In this document: positions 22,931 through 31,811 of the stretch, piece by piece
Layout: each line of letters opens with the position of its first letter
How positions within the stretch are numbered: position 1 is the stretch's first letter
Assembly: GCA_945889495.1 (NCBI GenBank)
Contig: CAMDBU010000028.1
Coordinates: 1-43,834, forward strand
Length of the DNA: 43,834 nt
Direction of reading: 5' to 3'
Origin: Syntrophobacter sp. SbD2
GTDB taxonomy: Bacteria > Desulfobacterota > Binatia > UBA9968
The notes under the pieces: model-generated
The model's database searches: none
What the model saw: only the letters and a program-made list of their open reading frames with translations
Told to the model about the DNA's origin: nothing
Position numbers and translations under genes: made by a program

Positions 22931-23784
22931 ATGTTCATTTGCTTGATCATCGCCTGCGTCAGCGGATTGGTCTCGTCGAGTAACTTTTCCGCCATGGTGT
23001 AATGGTTGGCGCCGGCCACGACCAGGTAGTCGGCGGTCATGCCCTGTTGCTTGGCATAGTTAAAGTAGGCTTCCGACATCTGCTGCCAGCCCTTCGGTTC
23101 GGCGCCGCCGACCGCGACCACCAGCGGGCACTGCACTTTAGGCGGATTCAAGAACGGGCTGTTGCGCTTCGCGATGTCAGGGGTCATGCGCACCTGTTCC
23201 TGGACGCTGATCTTCATCACCATGTCGAGGTCGAAAACCCCGGAGGTCGCCACCGCGCCTTTGATGCAATCCGGCGCCAATCCTTCCGTCGTCCAATCAT
23301 GGGCCAACGCCAACGCCGTCAGGTGACCGCCGGCGGAGTGGCCGGAAATATAGATGCGCGATGGATCGCCGCTGTAGCGCAGGATGTTCTGCGCCACCCA
23401 AGCGATGCTCGCGCGGCTCTGCCGGACGATGTCGGTGACGGTGACTTGCGGGCAGAGATCGTACTCGACGAGCACGACGGTGGCGCCGCGCTTGGTGAAG
23501 GTCGGCACCCAATTGCAATTCTCTTCCTTGCTGCCGCTGCGCCAGTAGCCGCCGTGGATGTAAACCAATACCGGACCGCCGGGTTTGTCGGCGGCGTAAA
23601 TGTCGAGGGATTCGCGCGCCGAACTGCCGTAGGCGATGTTCAACCAAGATTTCGCCGTCGCGCGAACCTGCTTCGCCTGCGCCGCGCGGACCTTCGATAG
23701 CTCGGGAAACTCCGGCACCGACTCGCGGGGCTGGTATTGATATTCCATCTCGTCGGGGCGAAAGCCTTTGTAGAGTTCGCTCAT
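22927..23784 (-). CDS. alpha/beta hydrolase, arylformamidase (kynurenine formamidase)-like
   Basis: A 285-residue cytosolic hydrolase of the HGG (hormone-sensitive lipase/BD-FAE) type. The oxyanion motif HGGYWRSG begins at 77, the nucleophile is Ser150 in SGHSAGGHL, a probable acid is Glu229 in VGGAEP, and His261 is in NHYTM. HGGYW with GHSAGxHL is the pattern of animal-type arylformamidases, so hydrolysis of an N-formyl or ester bond on an aromatic compound is plausible. No tryptophan-degradation genes are nearby, so a true kynurenine role is not supported by context. It probably shares a transcript with the hydrolase gene at 22045. Confidence 0.9.
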   Translation of the reverse strand: MSELYKGFRPDEMEYQYQPRESVPEFPELSKVRAAQAKQVRATAKSWLNIAYGSSARESLDIYAADKPGGPVLVYIHGGYWRSGSKEENCNWVPTFTKRGATVVLVEYDLCPQVTVTDIVRQSRASIAWVAQNILRYSGDPSRIYISGHSAGGHLTALALAHDWTTEGLAPDCIKGAVATSGVFDLDMVMKISVQEQVRMTPDIAKRNSPFLNPPKVQCPLVVAVGGAEPKGWQQMSEAYFNYAKQQGMTADYLVVAGANHYTMAEKLLDETNPLTQAMIKQMNI

Positions 23785-23999
23785 GGTTGATCGTCCTTTG
23801 GTTGATTTAAATTCCGAGACCGCCGTTTCACCGCCGACAGTAGTGGAAAGCTTATTTCGATGTCAACGCTTGTAGCAACCGTAAAACTCAACAATGCGCG
23901 GGGCGCCATGGTCGGTTCTGACCTAGACCTCGATTCAGGCGAGCGGCAGTTGCTGCGTGTCGCGGATCGTTGATAGCTTTCTATAGCCAGACGACTGGG

Positions 24000-24029
24000 T
24001 TGCCGATCGAAGTGACCTTGCGCTACACT
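24000..24029 (+). promoter_or_regulatory. candidate sigma-70 promoter of the toxin-antitoxin operon
   Basis: TTGCCG (24000-24005), 18 nt, then TACACT (24024-24029), each matching the consensus at 4 of 6 positions, 31 nt before the antitoxin start. Prediction by eye only. Confidence 0.35.
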
Positions 24030-24059
24030 GAAGCAGCTGTGAAAAATAGAGGAGACTTT

Positions 24060-24293
24060 ATGCCCACCGATGTCGCCGAAATCGAAGCGAAGATTCGGTC
24101 CTTGAATCGCAAGGATAAAACCGAGCTCATCCGCACACTGATTGCCGAGCTGGATGGTCCCGCCGACCCCGAAGTCGAACGTCTTTGGCTGGAAGAAGCG
24201 CAACGACGTTATCGGGAGATCGTCGAAGGGAAAGTGCAGCCGGTTCCCGGCGAACAAGTCTTTGCCAATCTGCGTGCCCGCCTAGGGCGATGA
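24060..24293 (+). CDS. addiction-module antitoxin component (PF09720-like)
   Basis: A 77-residue acidic protein. It opens with MPTDVAEIEAKIRSLNRKDK and contains LIRTLIAELDGPADPEVERL then WLEEAQRRYREIVEGKVQPV, the typical layout of the putative addiction-module component family (helical region, then a conserved W-x-EEAxRR segment). The ATG follows GAGGAG at 7 nt; an open frame begins earlier (23970) without such support. Its TGA overlaps the ATG of the toxin gene (ATGA), a common type II arrangement that couples translation. The antitoxin is expected to bind and neutralise the ParE-like partner and to autoregulate. Confidence 0.88.
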   Translation: MPTDVAEIEAKIRSLNRKDKTELIRTLIAELDGPADPEVERLWLEEAQRRYREIVEGKVQPVPGEQVFANLRARLGR

Positions 24294-24586
24294 AACTTGA
24301 GTTCCACCCCGGAGCGGAGGCGGAGCTCATCGAAGCGGCCGCGTATTACGAGCTGCAAGTGCCCGGGCTGGGTGAGCGTTTTGCATCGGAGGTCCGACGC
24401 GCAACGGATTTATTGCTTGAGCAACCCGAGCTCGGAGCCCGCGCCGATCCAGTCCTTCGGAAATTCGTTTTGAATCGATTCCCATTTACGCTGTTCTACA
24501 GTGTGACCGCTGAGGTTCTACGTATCGAAGTTGTGGCCCACCAAAGCCGCCGTCCTGGCTACTGGCGATCGAGACTTGGCGGCTAA
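24290..24586 (+). CDS. RelE/ParE-family toxin
   Basis: A 98-residue protein with a typical ParE fold signature: MKLEFHPGAEAELIEAAAYY at the N-terminus, LGERFASEVRRATDLLLEQP in the helical hairpin, then VLRKFVLNRFPFTLFYSV and a VEVVAHQSRRPGYWRSR-like tail (IEVVAHQSRRPGYWRSRL). The start overlaps the antitoxin stop by 4 nt. Family members poison DNA gyrase (ParE) or cleave mRNA on the ribosome (RelE); the residues visible do not decide between these. It is on the plus strand between minus-strand genes, consistent with an independent mobile module. Confidence 0.9.
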   Translation: MKLEFHPGAEAELIEAAAYYELQVPGLGERFASEVRRATDLLLEQPELGARADPVLRKFVLNRFPFTLFYSVTAEVLRIEVVAHQSRRPGYWRSRLGG

Positions 24587-24650
24587 CTACGCGACCGGAG
24601 CTGATGTGCGCGGCGTGACATTTACACTACTTACGTCAATTTCAGTTTGG

Positions 24651-25658
24651 TTATCTCCCCGTCGCCACCAACTCGTCATAGTTCTTCTGCCCAAACTGCC
24701 GCTTGCCCGCTTCCAGCTCGCGAAAGATTTCTAATAGCTTGCCGCACAGCGGCATCGGCATGCCGAGCTTCTTACCTTCATTGACCACATAGGCCAGCGT
24801 GAAGTCGACTTCGGTTCTGATTTTCTTTTGCACGTAGCGCAGCGGGCCTTTTCTGTCTTCTGGTTTCCAGGTCTTGGCGAAGCCGTTCACCGCGGCGAGC
24901 CGTGTTTCGACGGAGTTTCGTGGGTGGAAATCGGCTGGGTAGTATTCGGCCAGTTTGATCCAGCGCACGCCGAGGGATTCGCCGACGGCGACGATTTCGG
25001 CGAAGAAGTCGGCCATGGTGCGACGGTCGGCTTCCGTCGTGCAGGTGGTTGCCAGTGAGGCGTCGGCTAAAGAGCCGTAGTAGCCTAAGCAGGTGTAGGT
25101 GAGTTTGCTCCACAGCACGCCCAGGATGTTGTCGGAGATTTCAGTTTCCATGACCGCGTCGAGGGTTTTGCGTAGCTCTTCCAAGCGCGGCGTGGTTTTG
25201 CCGTGCAGGTGGCCGAGATAAAGATGGCCCTTGATGTCGGTCTGGACATGACCGGGGCCGACTTTGCGGCAGCCCATGCGGATCGCCATTCCTACCGTCC
25301 GGTCGGCGCCGACTTTGTCTTGCAGGAGCGGCGGGTTGATGCCGTTCTGCATGGACACCAGCAAGCCGTCGTTGGCGAGGTGCGGCATGACCGTATTGAG
25401 CGCGTCGGGGGTGTAGTTGGAGCGCACGGCGATGCCGCCGATGTCGAACTTTCCCTCGATCTCATTGGGATAGACGATTTTTACTTTGACGTTGAACGGG
25501 CCGTCGGGCACGTCGACTTGCAGGCCGCGCTCGCGGATGGCGCTGACATGTTCCTGGTCGATGTCGACGAAGGTAATATCCGCGCCGGCGCGCGCCAGCC
25601 TGCCGCCGATAATGCCACCGATTGGGCCGGTGCCGATGACGATGATGCGATTGGACAT
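24651..25658 (-). CDS. ketopantoate reductase (ApbA/PanE) family protein, atypical active site
   Basis: A 335-residue cytosolic oxidoreductase. The Rossmann motif is IGTGPIGGIIGGRLA (8-22), QNG is at 104-106, and the C-terminal domain carries KKIRTEVDFTLAYVV (278-292), so the family is clear. The catalytic lysine is present (Lys185 in LWSKLTYT) and the conserved Glu is Glu283. However, the two active-site asparagines of E. coli PanE (KLxxNxxxN) are Thr189 and Tyr193 here. With no other pantothenate genes near, this is probably a PanE-fold dehydrogenase for another 2-oxo or hydroxy acid. It has an ordinary ATG start with AGGAG. Confidence 0.88.
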   Translation of the reverse strand: MSNRIIVIGTGPIGGIIGGRLARAGADITFVDIDQEHVSAIRERGLQVDVPDGPFNVKVKIVYPNEIEGKFDIGGIAVRSNYTPDALNTVMPHLANDGLLVSMQNGINPPLLQDKVGADRTVGMAIRMGCRKVGPGHVQTDIKGHLYLGHLHGKTTPRLEELRKTLDAVMETEISDNILGVLWSKLTYTCLGYYGSLADASLATTCTTEADRRTMADFFAEIVAVGESLGVRWIKLAEYYPADFHPRNSVETRLAAVNGFAKTWKPEDRKGPLRYVQKKIRTEVDFTLAYVVNEGKKLGMPMPLCGKLLEIFRELEAGKRQFGQKNYDELVATGR

Positions 25659-25754
25659 AAGGATCTCCTTTGAATTGTCGCCAACATATTACGAAGCGGC
25701 GAACAGCGTCAATGCGGCGTGGCTGCTAGTTGAAGGGGCTTAGGAAAAATTCTT

Positions 25755-25834
25755 AACCACGAAAAACACGAAACGCACGAATATTGGGTTCGGTGGTTGT
25801 CCGAACTTTCGTGACTTTCGTGTTGTTCGTGGTT
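25755..25834. repeat. inverted CACGAA-type repeat, possible terminator or MITE-like unit
   Basis: Arms 25755-25781 and 25808-25834 are reverse complements over 27 nt with three mismatches; each arm is built of 9-nt CACGAA units. It lies between divergent genes, so a terminator role is unlikely here. Confidence 0.75.
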
Positions 25835-25941
25835 GATAATCTTTTCCGTTCCGATACGCCGGGTGCAGCAGGCCGCGCCCCTACTTGAAGATTCTTGGAT
25901 TCCTGGAATAGTAGAGCAGCTTTGCCAGGGAAGGGACCACT

Positions 25942-26919
25942 ATGAAGCGACTACTTCTCGCGCTCTTTTTACTTACCGCCATCTATCAGCCGGCCCATGC
26001 CGCGGACCGGATTCGCATCGGCTACAGCTCGATCAGCGGCGCTTATACGCCGATCTGGGTAGCGCATGATGCGGGCTTCTTCGCCAGAGAAGGTTTGCAG
26101 GACGACATCATCTTGATCCCCAGCGGCACGCAGTTAGCGCAGGTTACCGTCGCCGGCGAGATCGACATCGGCTCACTCAACGGTAGTTCGGCGATCGCCG
26201 CGGCGCTCGCCGGCGCCGATCTGAAAATCATCGGCAACTCGGGCAACAAGATGGTCTTCTCGCTCTATGTCCGGCCGGAGTTCAAAACCGTCGACGCCCT
26301 GCGCGGTAAAAAGATCGGCATCACGCGCTTCGGCTCGGCGCCGGATATTTCGGTGCGCTACGCGCTGCGCAAGCACAACATCAACCCCGACAAAGATTTG
26401 ACCTTGATCCAGTTGGGCTTCATGGCCACGGTGGCCGCCGGGCTGCAAGGCGGTTCCATCGAAGGCGGCGTGGTGTCGCCGCCGACTCAGTTCGCCATCG
26501 ACAAGGCCGGCTTCAAGGAACTGATCAGTATCACCGACATGGATTACGCCTTTCCCAACCCGGCGCTGGTGGCGGTGGGCTCGATCATCCGCAGCAAGCC
26601 CGACGTCATCAATCGTTTCATGCGCGCCTACACCCGCGGTATTCACAAAGCGCGCACCGACCGCGAATTCACCTACAAATCGCTGGCCAAATACACCAAG
26701 ATCACCGATCAAGTGGTGCTGCAAAAGGCCTACGATTTCTACATGACCAAAGTGTTAGAAAAAACTCCGGCGGTGAATATGGCCGGGGTGGTCAACGTCC
26801 TCGACGACCTGGCCAAGACCGTGCCGGCGGCGAAAACCGCCAAGCCCGAGCAGTTCGTCGACATGCGCTTTCTCGATACGCTGGAGAAGAGCGGCTTGTT
26901 GAAAGAGCTGTATCCGTAA
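25942..26919 (+). CDS. ABC transporter substrate-binding protein, NMT1/THI5-like
   Basis: A 325-residue exported protein with a clean signal (MKRLLLALFLLTAIYQPAHA, cleavage before ADRIRIG). Family features are IGYSSISGAYTPIWVAHDAG, GFFAREGLQDDIILIPSG, LRGKKIGITRFGSAPD and LQGGSIEGGVVSPPTQF. The ATG is preceded by AGGGAAGGGA. The closest relative in the window by pattern is the protein at 28148-29107 (LRGKKVGIASFGGNND and IMSPPGLF at corresponding places). Ligand unknown; no adjacent permease or ATPase. Confidence 0.93.
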   Translation: MKRLLLALFLLTAIYQPAHAADRIRIGYSSISGAYTPIWVAHDAGFFAREGLQDDIILIPSGTQLAQVTVAGEIDIGSLNGSSAIAAALAGADLKIIGNSGNKMVFSLYVRPEFKTVDALRGKKIGITRFGSAPDISVRYALRKHNINPDKDLTLIQLGFMATVAAGLQGGSIEGGVVSPPTQFAIDKAGFKELISITDMDYAFPNPALVAVGSIIRSKPDVINRFMRAYTRGIHKARTDREFTYKSLAKYTKITDQVVLQKAYDFYMTKVLEKTPAVNMAGVVNVLDDLAKTVPAAKTAKPEQFVDMRFLDTLEKSGLLKELYP

Positions 26920-27021
26920 TCGCGGAAGTCATCGTGGCTCGTGCTCGTGATTCGTGTTCGTCCGAACGCGGGCACGGACGACCGTCGCATGTCTTGTTTT
27001 CACTGACATACTTCAGGCTTC

Positions 27022-28068
27022 ATGGCGGACGTTAAACCCACGGTCGATAGTCCGAACAGTTCCGCCAGTGCGCCGCCTGCCAGTTGGTTCGCGCGTCATA
27101 AAGACAAGCTTTGGTGGCTGCACAGCGCTTACGCGCTGCTCCTGGGCGTGGGTATCATGTGGCTGGGGGCGCGCAATTATAATTTTTTGCGCGTGACGGT
27201 GTTGCATGTCGGCTTCATCTGGCTGTCGAGCCTTTACTTGCCGCGCTTGTTGAATCGGCCTTGGCTGGCGCCGCGCTGGGCCGAGCGGCTGCGCTTGTTG
27301 GTTAACTTTTTCAATAAAAATCTCTATCAGCAGGTGTTGTTTTTCATCTTGCCGATCTACTACGGCAGCGCGACGCTGTCGTCGGGTAATCTCTTCTTCG
27401 TCCTACTCTTGGCGCTGTCGGCGCTCATGTCGACCCTCGATGTGGTCTACGACCGCCATGTGTCGGTGCGGCGCGGGCTCACGGCGTTGTTTTTCGCCTT
27501 CAATCTGTTCGCGCTGATCAACGTCATGCTGCCGGTGCTGTGGAGCATCGGCAACAACTGGGCGACGCGGTTGAGCGCGTTGTTGGCGGCGCTCGGTTAC
27601 GCGACCATTCTCCGCCCCTTCGCCGAGTCGAAAAAGTGGCAACGGGGCTTTGCCGCGGCGGTCGCGGTGGTGCTCGTGGTGCTGGTGGAGTTGGCACGGC
27701 CATTGATTCCGCCGGCGCCGTTGCGTTTAGTCGCGGCCGAGTTCGGTAGTGAATACCTAGCCGACACCAAAGCCGTGGCGCCGGTGTTGAGCGAAGTGGA
27801 AACTGGCCCAGCGCGCCGGCTCCATGTTCTTACACCGATCAAAGCGCCGCTGGGGCTACGTGAGACCGTGCAGCATCGCTGGTATAAAAACGGCAAGCTA
27901 GTTTGGGCGTCGCCGTTCATCCAAGTCACCGGCGGGCGCGAGCAGGGATTTCGCTTGTGGACGAACTATCTTTTCGATGTCATCGAGCCCGGTGCTGCGC
28001 TGCGCGTTGACGCCGTCACCGAAGGCGGTCAGTTGATCGGTAGAGTGCGAGTCAAAGCGACGAGCTAG
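27022..28068 (+). CDS. membrane protein with DUF5924-like N-terminus and DUF2914-like C-terminus
   Basis: A 348-residue protein. After a hydrophilic lead (about 1-28) come about seven hydrophobic segments between residues 32 and 235 (for example LWWLHSAYALLLGVGIMWLG, VLFFILPIYYGSATL, AVAVVLVVLVELARPLI). The last 110 residues form a soluble domain with LVAAEFGSEYL, VLTPIKAPLGLRETVQHRWY and RLWTNYLFDVIEPGALRV-like sequence ending VRVKATS. The combination resembles DUF5924/DUF2914 proteins, whose function is not known. It sits between two NMT1-like binding-protein genes. It is not an ABC permease by any motif I can see (no EAA loop). Confidence 0.82.
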   Translation: MADVKPTVDSPNSSASAPPASWFARHKDKLWWLHSAYALLLGVGIMWLGARNYNFLRVTVLHVGFIWLSSLYLPRLLNRPWLAPRWAERLRLLVNFFNKNLYQQVLFFILPIYYGSATLSSGNLFFVLLLALSALMSTLDVVYDRHVSVRRGLTALFFAFNLFALINVMLPVLWSIGNNWATRLSALLAALGYATILRPFAESKKWQRGFAAAVAVVLVVLVELARPLIPPAPLRLVAAEFGSEYLADTKAVAPVLSEVETGPARRLHVLTPIKAPLGLRETVQHRWYKNGKLVWASPFIQVTGGREQGFRLWTNYLFDVIEPGAALRVDAVTEGGQLIGRVRVKATS

Positions 28069-28147
28069 CTTGATGTGGCGACCGGGCGAAAATTTGACTT
28101 ATATCTATCCCTATGAATAAGTTGAGCGCTCAAGTAGGTTCCAATTC

Positions 28148-29107
28148 ATGAGTAAATGTTTCGCTATCGTCGTGCTTGCTATCGGGTTCTTCGGCGCCGC
28201 CGATTTGTCGGCGCAGTCGCGGGTCACTTCTAGTTACCCCGGCACGGCGGGTTACAACATTCCCTTTTGGGTGGCGCTCGATCTCGGCGAGTTCAAGAAA
28301 GCCGGTTTGGAAGTCGATCCGGTGCTGATCTCCGGCGGCTCGAAGAGCATGCAAGCGCTGCTCTCGGGCGGTCTCGATTTCGCGCTGGTGAGCGGCGGCG
28401 TGTCGGTGCAGGCGGCGCTCAGCGGCGCCGAGGTGACGATCATCGGTTCGAGCTCCAACTCCATGTCGGCGGGTGTGATCGCGGCCAAGGAGATCAAGAG
28501 TTATCAAGATCTCAGGGGCAAGAAAGTCGGCATCGCCAGCTTCGGCGGCAACAACGACATCGGCTTTCGCTACGCCTTCAAAAAGAACGGTATCAATCCC
28601 GACAAGGACATCACCTTCTTGCAGTTGGGCGGCGAGCGCAATCGTTTGACCGCGCTGGAACGCGGCGCGATCGCGGCGACGATCATGTCGCCGCCCGGCC
28701 TCTTCGTCGCCGAAGGGCAAGGCTACAGCCGGCTCGGCGATCTCAATGCCATGGGCATGCGCTATCCCGAGCTGTCGCTGGTCGCGCGCAAGCGCGATCT
28801 GAAGGAGCGGCGCGATTTCGTGCGGCGCTACTTGCGCGCCTGGGTCGAGGCGGTGCGGGTGATGAAGAGCAACCGCGAGGCGACGGTGCGATTGGTGGAA
28901 AAATACATCCATGTCGGCACGCGGGCGGACGCGATCAAAACCTACGAATACTTCGCCAAGAGCACCTCCGACACCCTGCGCACCGACCGCGACGGCATCG
29001 GCGAATTTCTCGCGACTGTGGAAGCGAGCAAGCCCGGCACGGCGAAGCGCAATCCCAACGAGTTCATCGACGAGTCGGCGTTGGAAGAGGTGTTGAAGGG
29101 GCGGTGA
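28148..29107 (+). CDS. ABC transporter substrate-binding protein, NMT1/THI5-like
   Basis: A 319-residue exported protein: signal MSKCFAIVVLAIGFFGAADL with cleavage near LSA-QS. The sequence SYPGTAGYNIPFWVALDLGE, then FKKAGLEVDPVLISGG and LRGKKVGIASFGGNNDIGF identifies the NMT1/THI5 group; ALERGAIAATIMSPPGLFVA is the usual ligand-domain hinge motif. The ribosome binding site is weak. About 105 nt downstream is a nitroreductase gene on the same strand. The binding protein and reductase are probably cotranscribed, suggesting an aromatic or heterocyclic ligand, but that is inference. Confidence 0.92.
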   Translation: MSKCFAIVVLAIGFFGAADLSAQSRVTSSYPGTAGYNIPFWVALDLGEFKKAGLEVDPVLISGGSKSMQALLSGGLDFALVSGGVSVQAALSGAEVTIIGSSSNSMSAGVIAAKEIKSYQDLRGKKVGIASFGGNNDIGFRYAFKKNGINPDKDITFLQLGGERNRLTALERGAIAATIMSPPGLFVAEGQGYSRLGDLNAMGMRYPELSLVARKRDLKERRDFVRRYLRAWVEAVRVMKSNREATVRLVEKYIHVGTRADAIKTYEYFAKSTSDTLRTDRDGIGEFLATVEASKPGTAKRNPNEFIDESALEEVLKGR

Positions 29108-29122
29108 ATCGGAATTCGATCC

Positions 29123-29160
29123 GGCACCCCACCTTTGTCCTCTCCCGTCGAGGGGAAGGA
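29123..29160. repeat. partial copy of the CCCGTCGAGGGGAAGG repeat
   Basis: Contains GGCACCCC and, 19 nt on, CCCGTCGAGGGGAAGG, matching the right part of the longer elements at 37853 and 41811. Confidence 0.6.
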
Positions 29161-29212
29161 GGGGAAAATGCGGGGATTGGGATCGAGCGGATACGAGCCA
29201 TGGAGAATTAGA

Positions 29213-29998
29213 ATGTCCACCACCACCGAAACCTATGACATGCTGCTGAGTCTGGTGAAGACACGCCATAGCGTGCGCAAGTTCAAGCCCGATCCGATTC
29301 CCGAAGATACCATCGAAAAAATTCTCGAAGTGGCGCGCTGGGCGATGTCGGGGGCGAACTCGCAGCCTTGGGAATTTATCGTCGTCACCGACCCGAAGAC
29401 CAAGAAAGAGCTGCGCGACGCCTATTCCGAGTACAACACCGATCTGATCTTCTGGATGGAGCAACAGCGCGAGTACAGCCTGCGCCATCCGTCCTACCAA
29501 GTGAAAAACGATCCCCATGAATCGCTGCGCTTCAACAAGGCCAAGGCCAATTGGCACCAAGCGCCGGCGGTGATCGTGGTTCTCGGCGACGGCCGGCGCC
29601 AGTGGGGCACGGTGATGGGCGCCCATACCTTTGGCCGCGATCAATCGCATTTGACCGACGGCTTGGCCAACGCCAGCTTCCTACTTCATCTCGCGATCGC
29701 GTCCCTCGGTCTCACTTCCGAGTGGGTGTCGATCCACATCGAAGAGCCGCATAAACGCATCCTCGATGTGCCCGACTTGTTAAAGCTCTATCTGATCATT
29801 CCGATCGGCTATCCCGACGTGTCGTCCCGCGGCGAGGGCGTGCGCCGGCCACTCAAAGACATGGTCCACCGCGAGCGCTACGACATGAGCAAGTACATGT
29901 CCAACGAGGATGTCATCAAGTATCTCTACTCGCTGCGCGAAGCGACGGTGCCGGTGCATTCGGCGTCGCGCGCAGTAGTGGCGGACGAGAAAAAATAG
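29213..29998 (+). CDS. nitroreductase-family FMN oxidoreductase
   Basis: A 261-residue flavoprotein from the ATG at 29213 (GGAG 7 nt upstream). The FMN-binding N-terminus is TRHSVRKFKPDPIP, followed by ARWAMSGANSQPWEFIVVTD. The central segment is GDGRRQWGTVMGAHTFGRDQ and then SHLTDGLANASFLLHLAIAS. The domain ends with LYLIIPIGYPDVSSRGEGV, the usual IPIGYP motif. Family members reduce nitro, quinone, enone or iodotyrosine groups with NAD(P)H. It is a close paralogue of the gene at 42023-42802. The upstream neighbour is a binding protein and the downstream neighbour is HyuB. Confidence 0.93.
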   Translation: MSTTTETYDMLLSLVKTRHSVRKFKPDPIPEDTIEKILEVARWAMSGANSQPWEFIVVTDPKTKKELRDAYSEYNTDLIFWMEQQREYSLRHPSYQVKNDPHESLRFNKAKANWHQAPAVIVVLGDGRRQWGTVMGAHTFGRDQSHLTDGLANASFLLHLAIASLGLTSEWVSIHIEEPHKRILDVPDLLKLYLIIPIGYPDVSSRGEGVRRPLKDMVHRERYDMSKYMSNEDVIKYLYSLREATVPVHSASRAVVADEKK

Positions 29999-30024
29999 TC
30001 GGTGACGATCGGAGAAGAGATGAC

Positions 30025-30110
30025 TCTCGCAAAGGCGCAAAGGCGCAAAGTTCGGAAGAGAAATTTGATTTCCGCTTTCCCCACCTTGGCGTCTTTGCGC
30101 CTTTGCGAGA
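30025..30110. repeat. inverted GCGCAAAG repeat
   Basis: Arms 30025-30050 and 30085-30110 are reverse complements over 26 nt with two mismatches; units are GCAAAGGC with period 8. It lies between the nitroreductase stop and the hyuB start. Confidence 0.75.
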
Positions 30111-30149
30111 GAAAGTCCGAATCCGATATCTGACCGAGAAAACAATTAG

Positions 30150-31811
30150 ATGCCCCAACCCGCTATCAATCCGATCACCGTCGAGGTCGTGCGCAACGGC
30201 TTGGCGCATATCGCCAACGAGATGGCCACCGTGCTGCGTAAGACTTCCTACAACATGATGATCTACGAGGTGCGCGACTATTGCGTCGGCATCGTCGATC
30301 CGGACGGCAATATTCTGTCGCAGAACTTCGGCGCGCTGCCGATCTTTTTGGCCGATCTCGGCCCGGCCATCGTCGACGGCGTGCGCATGCATGGGCGCGA
30401 CGGTTTCAAGCCCGGCGATGTGCTGATCATGAATCATCCCTATGTCTGCGGCCAGCATTTGAACAACGTGGTGGTCTACACGCCGTTTTTTCACCAAGGC
30501 GAGTTGGTGGCGTTTCTCGCCGTGCGCGCGCATTGGATCGATATCGGCGGCCGGCCGATGGGATTCGGTTTCAGCGGCACGCGGGAGGTTTACGAAGAAG
30601 GGTTGCAGTTTCGTTCGCTGAAGCTCTACCGCGGCGCGGAGCCCAATCAGGAACTGTTTCAGATCATCACCGACAATGTCCGCTTCGCGGAATCTTCATT
30701 GGGCGATCTGCGCGCGCAGATCGCCGCCTGCCGGGTCGGCGACCGCGGTCTTGGCGCGCTGGTGCGCCGCTACGGTTTAGAATCGTTCCTGCAATGCGTC
30801 GGCAAGATTTGGCAGCAGTCCGAGGCGTTGGCACGGGAACAGGTGGCGCGCATCAAACCGGGAAAATATTCAGCCGAAGCTTTGTTCGACAGCGACGGCG
30901 TCAATCTCGATCAGCCGGTGCCGTTGAAAGTCATAGTCGAAGTCGCCGGCAGCGATATGACCATCGATTTTTCCGAGTTGAGCGAGCAGGTGGCGGGCTC
31001 GATCAACTCCGGCGAGTCCGGCGCGGTGGCGGCGGCGCGGGTGGCGTTTAAATCGCTCGTCAGTCCCTACGCTCCTATTGATGAAGGTTGTTTTCGCGCG
31101 CTGAAAGTTATCATCCCGCCGGGAAAAATTTTGAGCGCCACGCCGCCGTCGCCGGTGGGTAACTGGAGCCGGACTTTGCCGACGGTGATCGATTTGATCT
31201 TTCGCGCCTTGGCGCCAGCCATGCCGGAGCGCATCGCCGCGGGCCACAAGGGCGACATGGGCGGCTATGCTTTTTTCGGCGTCAATCCCAAAACCGGCCG
31301 GCGCTTTCTCTGCCAGACCATCATGGGCGGTGGCTGGGGCGGCCGGCCCCATGAAGACGGCGAGAACGCCACGGTGTCGATGTGCCAAGGCGATGTGCAG
31401 AACGCGCCGGTGGAGATCCAAGAAATTTTTTATCCAGTGCTGATCGAGCGCCAGCAACTGCGCGAGGGTAGCGGCGGCGCGGGAAAATTTCGCGGCGGCC
31501 TCGGCATCGAAGTGACCGTGCGCGTGCTGTGCGACGCTGCCACGAATATTAACGTCGAACGCCAGCGCACCGCGCCCTGGGGACTGTTCGACGGCGAGTG
31601 CGGCGAGCGGGCGAAAGCGCTGGTCAAACAATCACCCGACGATCCCGGTGTGTGGCTGACCAAGAAGCCCAACTATCCGTTGAAAGCGGGCGGCAGCGTG
31701 ACGTTCTACACCGCGGGCGGCGGTGGTTATGGCGCCGCCGATGAACGCGCGCATGATTTGATTGGCCGAGATGAGCGACTTGGGTATATGCGGGCGATCC
31801 ACGAAAAGTAG
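30150..31811 (+). CDS. hydantoinase B/oxoprolinase family protein (N-methylhydantoinase B-like)
   Basis: A 553-residue cytosolic protein of the HyuB family. Hallmarks are NPITVEVVRNGLAHIANEMA, SYNMMIYEVRDYCVGIVD, GDVLIMNHPYVCGQHLNNVV, and a C-terminal GEGGAGKFRGGLGIEVTVRV-like segment (EGSGGAGKFRGGLGIEV) followed by TAGGGGYG. With HyuA it forms ATP-dependent hydrolases of cyclic amides (hydantoins, 5-oxoproline) or carboxylases of ketones. Length is close to the family norm. The usual partner gene hyuA is not adjacent but 6.4 kb downstream (38170), which is unusual. The start is ATG with a weak ribosome binding site. Confidence 0.93.
   Translation: MPQPAINPITVEVVRNGLAHIANEMATVLRKTSYNMMIYEVRDYCVGIVDPDGNILSQNFGALPIFLADLGPAIVDGVRMHGRDGFKPGDVLIMNHPYVCGQHLNNVVVYTPFFHQGELVAFLAVRAHWIDIGGRPMGFGFSGTREVYEEGLQFRSLKLYRGAEPNQELFQIITDNVRFAESSLGDLRAQIAACRVGDRGLGALVRRYGLESFLQCVGKIWQQSEALAREQVARIKPGKYSAEALFDSDGVNLDQPVPLKVIVEVAGSDMTIDFSELSEQVAGSINSGESGAVAAARVAFKSLVSPYAPIDEGCFRALKVIIPPGKILSATPPSPVGNWSRTLPTVIDLIFRALAPAMPERIAAGHKGDMGGYAFFGVNPKTGRRFLCQTIMGGGWGGRPHEDGENATVSMCQGDVQNAPVEIQEIFYPVLIERQQLREGSGGAGKFRGGLGIEVTVRVLCDAATNINVERQRTAPWGLFDGECGERAKALVKQSPDDPGVWLTKKPNYPLKAGGSVTFYTAGGGGYGAADERAHDLIGRDERLGYMRAIHEK

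Noticed and set aside
22927-23784. Calling this kynurenine formamidase (kynB) outright
   Set aside because: The HGGYW and GHSAGG motifs fit the arylformamidase group, but no kynureninase or tryptophan dioxygenase gene is nearby, so only a family-level name is supported.
27022-28068. The membrane protein as the missing ABC permease for the flanking binding proteins
   Set aside because: No EAA-type cytoplasmic loop, and the C-terminal soluble domain resembles DUF2914 instead.
28130-29650. A 506-codon open frame on the minus strand
   Set aside because: Antiparallel to the binding-protein and nitroreductase genes, which have clear family motifs; the reverse frame is rich in His/Arg/Gly as expected for the complement of GC-rich codons.
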